Positions 6,661 through 15,422 of a stretch of DNA of 19,746 bases are shown here, piece after piece. The notes beneath the pieces were generated by a model, which did no database searches, had not been told where the DNA came from, and was given only the letters and a program-made list of their open reading frames with translations. The stretch comes from an uncultured Roseburia sp. Its GTDB lineage: Bacteria > Bacillota > Clostridia > Lachnospirales > Lachnospiraceae. The stretch lies in assembly GCA_934317215.1 (NCBI GenBank), contig CAKREH010000045.1, positions 1 through 19,746 on the forward strand. The letters run 5' to 3'. Made by a program: the position numbers and the translations under genes. Within the stretch, counting starts at the first letter, position 1, and every line of letters starts with the position of its first letter.

Positions 6661-7075
6661 ATTGGCGCACCTCGAAATGATTGCCGCCATCGTCCGCCAG
6701 CTTACCAAAGGCTTAAGTGCTGAAGAACTTGAAGCCGCCGGTTTCGCTCCTTACTATGTCGACCACACGGCCGGGATCTGGCCGCAGGCGGCGGGCGGCA
6801 TTCCGTTTAATGCCTGTGAGTTTCAGAGCAAAGGTGATGCGATCACGGATCTGTTTGAAGATATGGCAGCAGAACAAAAAGCGCGAACTACCTACGATAA
6901 TATTCTGCGTCTTGTAAAAGATCCGGAAGTCTGCGAACCGATCCGCTTCCTGCGCCAGCGGGAAATCGTGCATTTCCAGCGTTTTGGTGAGGGACTGCGC
7001 CTGGTTCAGGAAGAACTCGACAGTAAAAACTTTTATATGTGCAACCCGGAATTTGACCCGGGCTGTGGCAAATAA
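6659..7075 (+). pseudogene. cotJC: 3' part of a manganese-catalase-type spore coat gene (cotJC), split by insertion
   Basis: The frame ending at TAA 7075 matches the last two thirds of CotJC/manganese catalase: ELAHLEMIAAIV, GLSAEELEAAG, GIPFNACEFQSKGD, DLFEDMAAEQKAR and the hallmark FLRQREIVHFQRF. It keeps four of the expected dimanganese ligands (Glu and His of ELAH, Glu in AAEQKAR, His in REIVHFQ) but lacks roughly the first 60 residues, including the N-terminal ligand Glu. An ATG at 6602 can be read in frame, but it lies inside the recombinase end and its first 18 codons are unrelated. Excision of the element would rejoin this part to a 5' half that must lie left of the window. CotJC is an inner spore-coat protein made in the mother cell. 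Whether this is a dead gene or a regulated split gene is open. Confidence 0.82.
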
Positions 7076-7125
7076 AAAACAATAAAATGCACGCTCCGTG
7101 AACATTCTATTGTCATAAATTATAA

Positions 7126-7169
7126 AATACTGCGTACAACATGCCATTCCGGCATTTGTACGCAGTATT
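7126..7169. terminator. Bidirectional intrinsic terminator between cotJC remnant and the minus-strand operon
   Basis: A long hairpin: 7126-7145 pairs with 7151-7169 over 19 bp with a single bulged C and a 5-nt loop. T-rich runs follow on both sides (CTTTTT at 7174-7179 on plus, TTTT on the minus strand). It lies between the convergent ends at 7075 and 7241 and should stop both transcripts. Confidence 0.9.
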
Positions 7170-7240
7170 CATGTCTTTTTCAACACCCACAAACTTCTTC
7201 AAATCACACAACACACAGATCTGCTGCTCTATGCGGAAGC

Positions 7241-8407
7241 CTAAATATTTTCCATCAGCCGGTCAATTGCATTGATGATCTCATCAATCTGCGGTTTCAT
7301 ACTTCCAGCTTTCGCAGAAAGCTTTAATGCTTCCTCCCTCTGGTTTTTCATTTCTTCGACATTATATTCAATCCGATCCCTTAATTTCTGTCTGCGCAGG
7401 ATCAGACCGTGCTTCACCTCGACCATTTCCCTGGGATCAATCAGGGCTGCTGCCTGTGTGATCCAGACCTGTGCATCATATAACTGATACTGGTTCAACG
7501 CCCGCACCAGTCTGCCATTAAAATATTCAAGATCCTCATTCGTGCGTTGATATTTTTCACGTTCACGCACTGCGTCCATATAATACTGCCACAGCTGATT
7601 CAATTCTGAAGCTCTTCTCACATGATACTTCTCACAGGCATAATCAATCGCATTTGTGATATTGACATATTTAAATTTTACCTTATTAAGTAAAAGAATT
7701 GCCTTATTTGCACTTCGTTCCGCCAGCCTGATCTCAGAATCATTGTGCAGTATTTTCAAATAGTCCGCGCACACTGCCACTGCAGTGACAAAAATAAGTA
7801 TCATCCATGCATAATATGTATCAACCTTAAATCCAAGCTGTAATGTAATAAGTGTCACTGCCACCGCTGTCACAATTGCAAGAATGATATATAATAAATT
7901 CTTCAAACTTTTCTGCTGGTGCATCAGATATTCGCGATGCAAAAGCCATCTGGATTTTTCCCTTTCAAGATATTTCATATCCTTTTTAATGGTATCCTGA
8001 TAAAGTTCATTCGAACTAAGGCGTTTGATTGCCTCCGGCATGGTTTTCTCTTCCTGCTCAAGCTGCGCAAACTGTGCATCCGTCAGTTTTTTCTCTGAAT
8101 TAAGGAAAGCACTTCTCGCGCTGTTCAACTGTACGACATTCTGTGCCACATCCGCAATTTTTTTCTTTTCAGGATCCGGAAGATCTTCTAATTTCTGGAC
8201 GTCATTCAGGTAAGACGTGACGGTGCGGTACTCCGACTTTTCCTCCTCGATTTCCCTTGTGATATCGATCATCTGCTCTAATCGTTCCACAACATACTGC
8301 TCCACCTGTTTCGGGTCTTTTATGTTATTTTCCGTCAGCACAGTCTGGCTCAGATCATCCATTTTTTCTTCAAAACTGCGTTTTTTCCATCTGTCAAAAA
8401 ATTTCAT
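7241..8407 (-). CDS. Coiled-coil protein with two membrane segments, last gene of the DUF5717/DUF5716 operon
   Basis: A 388-residue protein of unknown function. Residues 1-165 are charged and helical with probable coiled coils; two hydrophobic segments follow (about 169-190 and 198-217) with a very short loop; and the remaining 170 residues are again helical and coiled-coil-like. Both long arms are thus likely on the same, cytoplasmic, side of the membrane. There is no signal peptide and no recognisable enzyme motif. Its ATG directly abuts the TAA of the TPR gene, indicating translational coupling, with GGAAGGA inside the upstream gene as ribosome site. It probably serves as the membrane anchor of whatever the operon builds; this is inferred from topology and position only. 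Confidence 0.8.
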   Translation of the reverse strand: MKFFDRWKKRSFEEKMDDLSQTVLTENNIKDPKQVEQYVVERLEQMIDITREIEEEKSEYRTVTSYLNDVQKLEDLPDPEKKKIADVAQNVVQLNSARSAFLNSEKKLTDAQFAQLEQEEKTMPEAIKRLSSNELYQDTIKKDMKYLEREKSRWLLHREYLMHQQKSLKNLLYIILAIVTAVAVTLITLQLGFKVDTYYAWMILIFVTAVAVCADYLKILHNDSEIRLAERSANKAILLLNKVKFKYVNITNAIDYACEKYHVRRASELNQLWQYYMDAVREREKYQRTNEDLEYFNGRLVRALNQYQLYDAQVWITQAAALIDPREMVEVKHGLILRRQKLRDRIEYNVEEMKNQREEALKLSAKAGSMKPQIDEIINAIDRLMENI

Positions 8408-9217
8408 TTATACCATACAATCCTTCCTGTACTGTTTTTTCCATTCCTCAAGCTGCGTCTCCCACACATTTTCATCCCCCGGATCCCACTCATCAAGCAT
8501 TGTCTCAAACTGACATATCGCATCACTTCTACTGCAGTTACTCAATTCATCTGTAATCTTTTTTGCTTCCTCCGGTGCTATTTTAAAATATTCCCTCCTG
8601 CGTTCAAATGCCCGCTCATCATGATTACAGCGGCATGCCATCAGACACTCTTTCAAGGACTCTTTATCACTGCTTTTTTCATATGCCCTTGCATAGCAGT
8701 CAGCTGCCTGTTCAAACAAAAACAACCTCGCATATGCGGTACCAAGATTGTGCCACACTGCGCCAACCATCTGTGGCATTTCAGTTTCACACGATTGCAG
8801 AAGTTTTCTGTATTCTGCAATACTGCTGATGTATTTCCGGTTCTCCAGAAAACGGTCAGCTTTGATTTTCCCACATTCAAATGCCGACTTATGTTCCATT
8901 TCCTGAAGTGTATTCCGGATCTGCTTTTGTTCCTCTTTCGTACAATAACCACACGCTGACATCAGACAGCCGGTAAATTCAGACAAAACACCTCCACCAG
9001 CCTTGATATTCCTTAGATTCTGTGCAATATCCGGCAAATGCTGTTCATTTTCCACCCAGTCACACAATTCGTCATCCATAAAATCTGCATCCAATAGACA
9101 GGTATTATTTTTGATATAATAGCACAGTTCGTCCAGCGAATAAACATTTAACGATACATTTTCAATATAATAGGGCATCGCCGCTAACTGCTGGCTGCAT
9201 AAGATCAATTCGCCCAT
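8408..9217 (-). CDS. TPR-like helical protein of the DUF5717/DUF5716 operon
   Basis: A 269-residue soluble protein with no catalytic motif visible. Residues about 105-205 read as tetratricopeptide-like helical pairs, best seen in VWHNLGTAYARLFLFEQAADCYARAYE, where the usual small and aromatic positions of a TPR are kept. The N-terminal 90 residues contain several Cys and acidic residues. TPR proteins usually act as protein-protein scaffolds. It starts 24 bp after the stop of the Hsp70-like gene with AGGAG as ribosome site, and its stop touches the start of the membrane protein gene, so it is in the same operon. A TPR partner next to an Hsp70-like protein fits a co-chaperone or adaptor, but this is a guess from context. 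Confidence 0.8.
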   Translation of the reverse strand: MGELILCSQQLAAMPYYIENVSLNVYSLDELCYYIKNNTCLLDADFMDDELCDWVENEQHLPDIAQNLRNIKAGGGVLSEFTGCLMSACGYCTKEEQKQIRNTLQEMEHKSAFECGKIKADRFLENRKYISSIAEYRKLLQSCETEMPQMVGAVWHNLGTAYARLFLFEQAADCYARAYEKSSDKESLKECLMACRCNHDERAFERRREYFKIAPEEAKKITDELSNCSRSDAICQFETMLDEWDPGDENVWETQLEEWKKQYRKDCMV

Positions 9218-9241
9218 TCGTTTCTCCTGCCTCTCCTTTGT

Positions 9242-10489
9242 CTACTGTACATTTTCCAGTGACATCATATATTCCCATGTTTTGTCAGAACTCTTAAATA
9301 TCTCCCCAAAGCCAAGGTCTTTGATTCTGATCTTTACTTCCATGTCGGAAACCGGCTGTGCTTTGATGCGAAGACGCGTTGTACGCGGCGGACGTTCAGG
9401 AAGATCTGCAAGTGTGAGTTTTTCAATCTTCGCTTCCTTGCTGTTTGGCAGCTGCAGCCAGAAGCTGATCTCGTTTGATCCATCCAGCAATACTTCGCAT
9501 TCTCCAACAGTCTCGTACCAGTTATCTCCTGCACTGATCAGCGTATAAAACTCTGTTTTTCCCTGGCTCCGCACTTTCAGGCTTACATTCACTTTCATCT
9601 CATTATCGCCCATATAGACAAACTGCCAGCTGTTTTCTTCCGTCATACACTTGCTTGCCGCTGCATAACAGGCACCCTTGGAATAAAGATTTTTCCCCAT
9701 AAAAACCCTGCGGCCTTTACACAAAAAAGAAAGGGATTCCTTCATCCATTCACCATCAAAACCGTCTCCTGTCAGGTAAACTGCCGAAACAATATGCCCT
9801 CCTGTCGTTTCTGATACGATTTTTAAAAAGCTGGCATCTTTATTTGCCCGGTCTATATTCCGCTGCTCCTCACTGATCGTAACAAGCTGCGGCATGGTTC
9901 TTTGATCCCGTTCCAATCTCCTGCACCAGACCTCATCCCCCCGGTTGTCAAACAGGCACACATCATGCAGCCACAATTCTTTCTGCTGGCTGAATGCGAA
10001 ATAATAAAAACTCTCTCTCCGGTCAATGAGTGTCAGCTTTCCCTCCGGTATTCCAATTCTTTCTGCTACCTGAAGAAAGAGTTCCGTCACCTCCCGCGAC
10101 AGCTGTTCAAGCGTGATAACCAAAAAATCAGGTGTCACAGGATTCCCCAGTTTTCCCGCAAGATATACCAGCTTTTTTATGTAGAGTGCTAACAGTTCCT
10201 GTGCCTTATAAGTTTCCCCCTCTATAAAAAACTCTTTTCCCGCAAGAGCTGTCTGCAGCAGACCGGATACTGCTTCCTCTCCCTGCAAAAGTGCCAGACG
10301 TTTTGCCTCCTCGCCGATAAACCACTGACCGATCCCATGTTTTTTGGTAAGCATCAGCGGAATCTGGTATACTTCACTGCCTGCCACTGTGCTGACAGTC
10401 TCCGGTTCCTTCATATTCAATTGGAAATAACTGATCACGGCATTGTCATTATCAAGATCAATGCCAAGATAATACGACGTTTTTTCCAC
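9242..10489 (-). CDS. Degenerate Hsp70-like protein (DUF5716-like)
   Basis: A 415-residue protein whose N-terminus, YYLGIDLDNDNAVISYF, is a clear variant of the Hsp70/actin phosphate-1 loop (GIDLGTTNS-type). It is followed by an IGEEAKRLA segment as in DnaK. Around residues 185-200 FDNRGDEVW stands where phosphate-2 would be but lacks the DxGGGT glycines. Around 245-280 VYLTGDGFDGEWM and YSKGACYAA resemble the adenosine-binding region and the GAAxxA helix of Hsp70. The last 120 residues are beta-rich, like a small substrate-binding domain. I recognise it as the DUF5716-type protein found beside DUF5717 in Lachnospiraceae. ATP binding is plausible, hydrolysis doubtful. It lies 15 bp after the DUF5717-like gene. 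Confidence 0.75.
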   Translation of the reverse strand: MEKTSYYLGIDLDNDNAVISYFQLNMKEPETVSTVAGSEVYQIPLMLTKKHGIGQWFIGEEAKRLALLQGEEAVSGLLQTALAGKEFFIEGETYKAQELLALYIKKLVYLAGKLGNPVTPDFLVITLEQLSREVTELFLQVAERIGIPEGKLTLIDRRESFYYFAFSQQKELWLHDVCLFDNRGDEVWCRRLERDQRTMPQLVTISEEQRNIDRANKDASFLKIVSETTGGHIVSAVYLTGDGFDGEWMKESLSFLCKGRRVFMGKNLYSKGACYAAASKCMTEENSWQFVYMGDNEMKVNVSLKVRSQGKTEFYTLISAGDNWYETVGECEVLLDGSNEISFWLQLPNSKEAKIEKLTLADLPERPPRTTRLRIKAQPVSDMEVKIRIKDLGFGEIFKSSDKTWEYMMSLENVQ

Positions 10490-10504
10490 TTTTCTCCCTC
10501 TTAC

Positions 10505-13500
10505 TTATAAAATACGGAATACCTCATTTGTTACCATCTGCATTCCATAGTATTGTTTCATTTCTCTCTTTTGCGTCTCACGTTCTTCCATCGTGTGATG
10601 CATCAGCATGTCATTCAACATTTCATACCTTCCATGAGCTTCTTCGTCCGGTACATTCCGGTAATTTAAGCAGGCACTTTCCGTTATCTTCTCCTCCGCC
10701 TTTTCCTGCTCTGTCATATAATAAAGTACAGACTCACCAAAAAATAAGACAAATTCTTTGACAAAAACACCATCATAGACCTCATTTAACAGTGACTGCT
10801 CGTAATGCTCCCCATCCAGGCTAAAATGAATCATAATTTTTTGTCCCGGATCTGTATGGTATTCCACAAACGCTTTGTCATACAAATGATACTTTAAACG
10901 TAACTTTTTCTCAAACTCCAGGAAAAATGCAAAGCAGCGGTTCTTAGACGTGTACTCTTCCAACAATTCATCTGCCACCTGATACATCGCATCTGATAAA
11001 TGCTCTTTCTCTGAGAAATATTTCAGCAGCCCCAGTTTACACGCATCGTTGAGCGGATTTCCCTCCTGGTAACGCGCAAAAATCTGTTCAAATACATACT
11101 CAGATACCACCATATCCCGCACCAGCCATGCATCTGCGAAATAAGTTAAATATGCCATGCAGATCAGTTCACTTCCTCCGCCTTTCACATAACTTTCATA
11201 GATATCTTCCGCATCTGCAATATAATCCGTCGAGTAAAGCATCTGGCTTAAAATGCGTTCTTCAAGATCAAACGTGTCAATATCAAATGCTCCCGCAGCC
11301 TTCCAGATCTCCGCCATTGTCTTTGTTGCACCATTATAATATTTACAAAGATAAATGAGGATCACATCGTTATACGTCCCCCTGTAAAATACATGTTCCG
11401 CAAATCCCAGCAGGAAATCATCTTCCTCAAACCCTGCTGTATGAATCGCATAACTGCACAGAGAAACGCATGCAGCCGTATCCATGTGCTCATACCCACA
11501 TTCTTCTGCCATGCGGTACGCGGTTTCATACAAATGTTCTTCCGTCAGGTACTGCATCAGCATACGGCGTGCAGCTGCAGATAACAATTTATGATCCAGA
11601 CCGGTCAGACAGCCCGCCTCATACTTTCTTTTCCGGTAAAATGATATGATCTGTTCTGCAATTTCTCTTTTATAGCGATCACTCACCTGCGGTGCTTTTA
11701 AAACAGTCCACACACCCGGAAAATCTGAATCATCCACTCCATCCGTAACTTTTTGCTGCATGGAATAAAGGATATAAGATAATTCCCTCTGTGACAATTC
11801 CGTACACTTTTTCACACAGCGGACAATATCCATCAATGGCTCTTCGCAATAACCGATATCCTCACAGAATCGATTGCCATAAATATCTTCCATGATCAGG
11901 CAGTAATCCTTTGTATATACGGTAAAGTATGCTCCCCCGTTCCTGATCATAGATTCTCTGTTATCCATATGATTACCCGCAGTATCATATGCCGTGCTGC
12001 ATGCATATTCATAAACTTCTATCTTTGCTGCCTGTGGATCCGTACAGATTACCTTGTGTGTAAAGAGAATTTCAGACGCCCAATGTGCAATATCACTGTT
12101 TATGATACCATGTTCAAACATTTCATCATAAATTACAGCCAGATTATCATCTATATGACCTGCTTCAAGCTGTTCCATTGCAAACCGTTCTATGATCGGC
12201 AGATACTTCTGATATACCTCAGGCTGTGCTTTTTTTGCCGCAATAATATTGACGAACAAAACTGCTTTCTGCTGCCAGGGCAATCCACTGTCATACTGAA
12301 AATACATCTGCAGCATCTTTGGTACCCGCTCTAATTTTCTTCCATCCAACGATAAAAGATACGCTTCATACAGGCTTGTGATACGGATCTCATGTTCAAT
12401 TCCAAGCTCATACCAATGATGATATTTTGCACCAAAACACTGACTGCGGATCAGATATCCCAATACTGCCACAAGCATTTCATCATCCGGTTTTACCTCA
12501 TAACATGCATCTAAAATGTGGTACAAAAACGGGTGATATTCTTTTTTCCCTGAGGCAAGACCCGTCACCTGCATCGCAATATCTCTCGTCATAACCCCCC
12601 GTCTTGCAACCCAGTATAATATACGAACTTCAAATGTTCCAAGTCTCGTCAGTAAATATGGATCCTGCCATATCAGATAATATGCCTCCAGATAAAAATA
12701 CGGGCTGTTATCATAGCGCATCCAGTCCCGGATCACCTCGAACCTTTCTGTGGGATTCTGGTAATATTCTTCTTTTAAAAATAACAGCACCCAGAAGAGC
12801 ATCGAATTATCCGGATACGTTTTAAAAATCTGTTCTACCTCCGCCGTCAGACGATCTACATAAGACGGCTCCCGTTCCATTAATGTACACAGATAAAGAT
12901 AATATCCCCATTCCGGACTTGTATGATCCCCGCACGTCCGCTTAAAATCATCTAAGATCCAGGATGCCTCCTGTCTCTGCCGGTTGATGATCAGCGTCTG
13001 TGCCTTCATCAGTCCATAAATCTTTTCATTTTCACACAAAGTGGAGAGATGATCTAAAATAGCCCCGGACTGCTTCGCCCATACTCCAGTCACGATCCGT
13101 TTCAGGCGGTATTCCAGATAAAGCTGCATTAATTCTGCACGCGATTTCTGAATGTCTAAAAAAACCGGTTCTTCCTCCATTTCATTTTCCGGCTTTGATG
13201 TTGCACACACCATATAAACCAGCGGCTCCTGTCCCGGCATTTCCAGACGGATCTTTCCAAAATTCTTCCCTGCATGCATTTTTTCTGCTACGATATAATA
13301 TTCCACATCACAGATGCTCCCCACAAACATCTCATCCGTGATCCGCGGCTTCTTTAAGACTAAAAATTCTGCGTCCGAACTGACCCTGATTTCAAGATAT
13401 CCATGCTGGCTTCTGTTCACCTGAAAGGTTTCAAGTCTGTTTTCGTTCACCTGATAGAATACCGAGCTGCTTTCTTCTAATGAAATAATGGTACGTTTCT

Positions 13501-14110
13501 TTTTGTGGATTCCGATCAGAAACTCCTCTACCTTCTGCCCGGATGCTGTTCCCTTCGATAATCCCTCATATAAAAGCATCTCCCTTTTTTCATCCGGATG
13601 AAATATATTTTTAAACTTGCCCGAATAAAACAGATGAAATGCCTCGTCAAAGTCGTTTTCTGATAATCTGGCAAAATCGGATAAATTTTTCACTTTGCCA
13701 ACCGAGGATTCTGCATACAGTTTTGAAACAGACACAACAAAAGAAAGGTTATATTCACCCTGTTCTACTACGATACAGAACTCTCCTTTTTGAATATCAC
13801 CTTCGATCAGACCATAACTATGAAATTGGTAACGAATCCTTATTTCTTCCCCTTCAAACTGCGGTGTCAGACATTCCATCCTCGGATTGGAAGAATATAC
13901 GATTCCACGCATCGGCACATGATTTGTGCTTGTGATCACGAAATCCCCCGGAATATCATTACCTTCCATCGCTGTGATGTCAATCTTATCCACAGAAATT
14001 GAAAGAGATGGCTTTAAGTGTTCGAATTTCCCCCTTGCCAGTTGTTGTATCCGTCTTCGCAAATCGACACCTGCTTTTTCTCTCTTAATTGCTTGCTTTT
14101 TCAATGACAA
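10505..14110 (-). CDS. Giant beta/alpha-solenoid protein, DUF5717-like
   Basis: A 1201-residue protein and the first gene of a four-gene operon. About residues 35-310 are beta-rich and look like two Ig-like domains. From about 325 to 1040 it is a long helical solenoid with many Tyr/Leu-rich helix pairs, and the last 150 residues are mixed, including a short beta segment near 1060-1120. There is no signal peptide, membrane segment or catalytic motif. I recognise the overall plan as DUF5717, a family I know only from Clostridia, next to DUF5716. The start is odd: the first in-frame start is TTG at 14110, with a stop immediately upstream, no Shine-Dalgarno, and the next in-frame ATG only 48 codons later. 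A second TTG at 14104 is possible. It may act as scaffold for the Hsp70-like and TPR proteins; function unknown. Confidence 0.78.
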   Translation of the reverse strand: MSLKKQAIKREKAGVDLRRRIQQLARGKFEHLKPSLSISVDKIDITAMEGNDIPGDFVITSTNHVPMRGIVYSSNPRMECLTPQFEGEEIRIRYQFHSYGLIEGDIQKGEFCIVVEQGEYNLSFVVSVSKLYAESSVGKVKNLSDFARLSENDFDEAFHLFYSGKFKNIFHPDEKREMLLYEGLSKGTASGQKVEEFLIGIHKKKRTIISLEESSSVFYQVNENRLETFQVNRSQHGYLEIRVSSDAEFLVLKKPRITDEMFVGSICDVEYYIVAEKMHAGKNFGKIRLEMPGQEPLVYMVCATSKPENEMEEEPVFLDIQKSRAELMQLYLEYRLKRIVTGVWAKQSGAILDHLSTLCENEKIYGLMKAQTLIINRQRQEASWILDDFKRTCGDHTSPEWGYYLYLCTLMEREPSYVDRLTAEVEQIFKTYPDNSMLFWVLLFLKEEYYQNPTERFEVIRDWMRYDNSPYFYLEAYYLIWQDPYLLTRLGTFEVRILYWVARRGVMTRDIAMQVTGLASGKKEYHPFLYHILDACYEVKPDDEMLVAVLGYLIRSQCFGAKYHHWYELGIEHEIRITSLYEAYLLSLDGRKLERVPKMLQMYFQYDSGLPWQQKAVLFVNIIAAKKAQPEVYQKYLPIIERFAMEQLEAGHIDDNLAVIYDEMFEHGIINSDIAHWASEILFTHKVICTDPQAAKIEVYEYACSTAYDTAGNHMDNRESMIRNGGAYFTVYTKDYCLIMEDIYGNRFCEDIGYCEEPLMDIVRCVKKCTELSQRELSYILYSMQQKVTDGVDDSDFPGVWTVLKAPQVSDRYKREIAEQIISFYRKRKYEAGCLTGLDHKLLSAAARRMLMQYLTEEHLYETAYRMAEECGYEHMDTAACVSLCSYAIHTAGFEEDDFLLGFAEHVFYRGTYNDVILIYLCKYYNGATKTMAEIWKAAGAFDIDTFDLEERILSQMLYSTDYIADAEDIYESYVKGGGSELICMAYLTYFADAWLVRDMVVSEYVFEQIFARYQEGNPLNDACKLGLLKYFSEKEHLSDAMYQVADELLEEYTSKNRCFAFFLEFEKKLRLKYHLYDKAFVEYHTDPGQKIMIHFSLDGEHYEQSLLNEVYDGVFVKEFVLFFGESVLYYMTEQEKAEEKITESACLNYRNVPDEEAHGRYEMLNDMLMHHTMEERETQKREMKQYYGMQMVTNEVFRIL

Positions 14111-14120
14111 TCATTATAAT
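14093..14120 (+). promoter_or_regulatory. Promoter of the PLP-enzyme gene
   Basis: TTGCTT at 14093-14098 and TATAAT at 14115-14120 with a 16-bp spacer, start expected near 14127, about 24 nt before the ATG at 14151. The -10 lies in the 8-bp palindrome ATTATAAT (14113-14120), so it reads as a -10 on both strands. Confidence 0.6.
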
Positions 14121-14122
14121 AG

Positions 14123-14151
14123 ATTATAAACCAATTTGGAGGAGTTCGCAA
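14123..14151 (-). promoter_or_regulatory. Promoter of the DUF5717/DUF5716 operon
   Basis: On the minus strand TTGCGA (14151-14146) and TATAAT (14128-14123) are 17 bp apart, so transcripts would begin near 14116, only a few bases before the TTG at 14110. This overlaps the ribosome site and start codon of the divergent PLP-enzyme gene. It would give an almost leaderless mRNA, in line with the missing Shine-Dalgarno. Confidence 0.55.
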
Positions 14152-15239
14152 TGATAAAACACAAAGACCATTTTCACGGAAGTGATTTAGAAAAAATAGA
14201 ACAGATTTACGGCATCAAAAAAGAAGAGATCGTCAGTTTTTCCGCAAATGTCAATCCGCTTGGCGTATCACCGCTTCTTCGATCCGCTCTCTCTGAGCAG
14301 ATCGATGTGATCACGACATACCCTGACAGGGAATATACTTCCCTGCGCAAATGCATTGCCGAATACTGCGGCACCGAATACGAAAACGTCATCGTAGGAA
14401 ATGGTTCCACGGAACTGATTTCTCTTTTTATACAGATCGAGCACCCGAAAAAAGCGATGGTCATCGGGCCTACTTATTCCGAATATGAAAGAGAGATCTC
14501 ACTCGGCGGAGGCACAACACTCTACTATCCGCTCCGTGAAAAGGACAACTTCCGCTTAGATGTTGACGATTTTATCTCCCATTTAAATGAAAGTATTGAC
14601 CTGATCGTTATCTGCAATCCGAACAACCCTACTTCATCCTGCATTACCAGAACGGAAATGCGCCATATCTTAGATGCCTGCAAGGAACATGACATTTACG
14701 TTATGGTGGATGAAACTTATGTGGAATTTGCTGATAATATGGCTGAAATTTCAGCTGTGCCGCTGACAAACTATTATAACAACATCGTTATCCTGCGCGG
14801 CACATCAAAGTTTTTTGCAGCACCGGGTCTTCGTCTCGGCTATGCGATCACAGGCAACCGTGATCTGATCAAATCGATCAATACAAGGAAAAATCCATGG
14901 ACGATCAACTCCCTTGCTGTCGTTGCCGGAGAAACGATGTTCCGTGACACTGCGTATATCAAAGCCACCAAAGATCTGATTTCTTCCGAGCGCGCAAGGA
15001 TCTACCGGACATTCCAGAAAAGTCCTGATTTTAAAGTGTATGAGCCAAGCGGCAATTTCATGCTGGTACGCATTTTAAAAGATGATCTCACTTCACAGGA
15101 TCTCTTTGACCGTGCGATCCGTGAAAAAATGATGATCCGCGACTGCTCCACATTTCCGTTCTTAGATAATAAATACATCCGGCTTTGCATCATGAATCCG
15201 GAGGACAACGACAGACTGCTTGCATGCCTGCTCCGTTAA
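14151..15239 (+). CDS. PLP-dependent aminotransferase/decarboxylase, CobD/HisC type
   Basis: A 362-residue fold-type I PLP enzyme. The start at ATG 14151 is chosen because GGAGGAG (14138-14144) lies at ideal distance; the in-frame TTG at 14136 is part of that ribosome site region. Visible motifs: FSANVNPLG near residue 30, typical of threonine-phosphate decarboxylase CobD; GNGSTELI for phosphate binding (83-90); NPNNPT (156-161); VDETYVEF with Asp187 pairing the pyridine nitrogen; the Schiff-base Lys220 in GTSKFFAAPGLRLGYA; and Arg228 for the substrate carboxylate. No cobalamin or histidine genes are adjacent, so the choice between L-threonine-O-3-phosphate decarboxylase and a histidinol-phosphate-type aminotransferase stays open. 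The N-terminus favours CobD-like. It is monocistronic, with a terminator 92 bp downstream. Confidence 0.85.
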   Translation: MIKHKDHFHGSDLEKIEQIYGIKKEEIVSFSANVNPLGVSPLLRSALSEQIDVITTYPDREYTSLRKCIAEYCGTEYENVIVGNGSTELISLFIQIEHPKKAMVIGPTYSEYEREISLGGGTTLYYPLREKDNFRLDVDDFISHLNESIDLIVICNPNNPTSSCITRTEMRHILDACKEHDIYVMVDETYVEFADNMAEISAVPLTNYYNNIVILRGTSKFFAAPGLRLGYAITGNRDLIKSINTRKNPWTINSLAVVAGETMFRDTAYIKATKDLISSERARIYRTFQKSPDFKVYEPSGNFMLVRILKDDLTSQDLFDRAIREKMMIRDCSTFPFLDNKYIRLCIMNPEDNDRLLACLLR

Positions 15240-15331
15240 ACGCCTGAACCATACAGCAACAACAGACTGCATGTAATGACACTTATCCATTTACTGACAT
15301 TTTGTCCAAACACGAGAATTTACTTTGGCAC

Positions 15332-15367
15332 AAAAAACCGGCAGACCATATGATCTGCCGGTTTTTT
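15332..15367. terminator. Bidirectional intrinsic terminator between the PLP-enzyme gene and groL
   Basis: A perfect 14-bp stem (15332-15345 with 15354-15367), GC-rich core CCGGCAGA, 8-nt loop, flanked by six A on the left and six T on the right, so it works on both strands. It lies between convergent stops at 15239 and 15423. Confidence 0.95.
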
Positions 15368-15422
15368 CATAGCAATAGATTTATGCCAAATCCATACCAC
15401 CTGTTATTTTATTTTTCTGAAA

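Noticed and set aside
6713..7147. Minus-strand ORF of 144 codons opposite the cotJC remnant
   Set aside because: The plus strand carries unmistakable CotJC sequence over this region, and the minus-strand ORF begins inside the terminator hairpin without a ribosome site.
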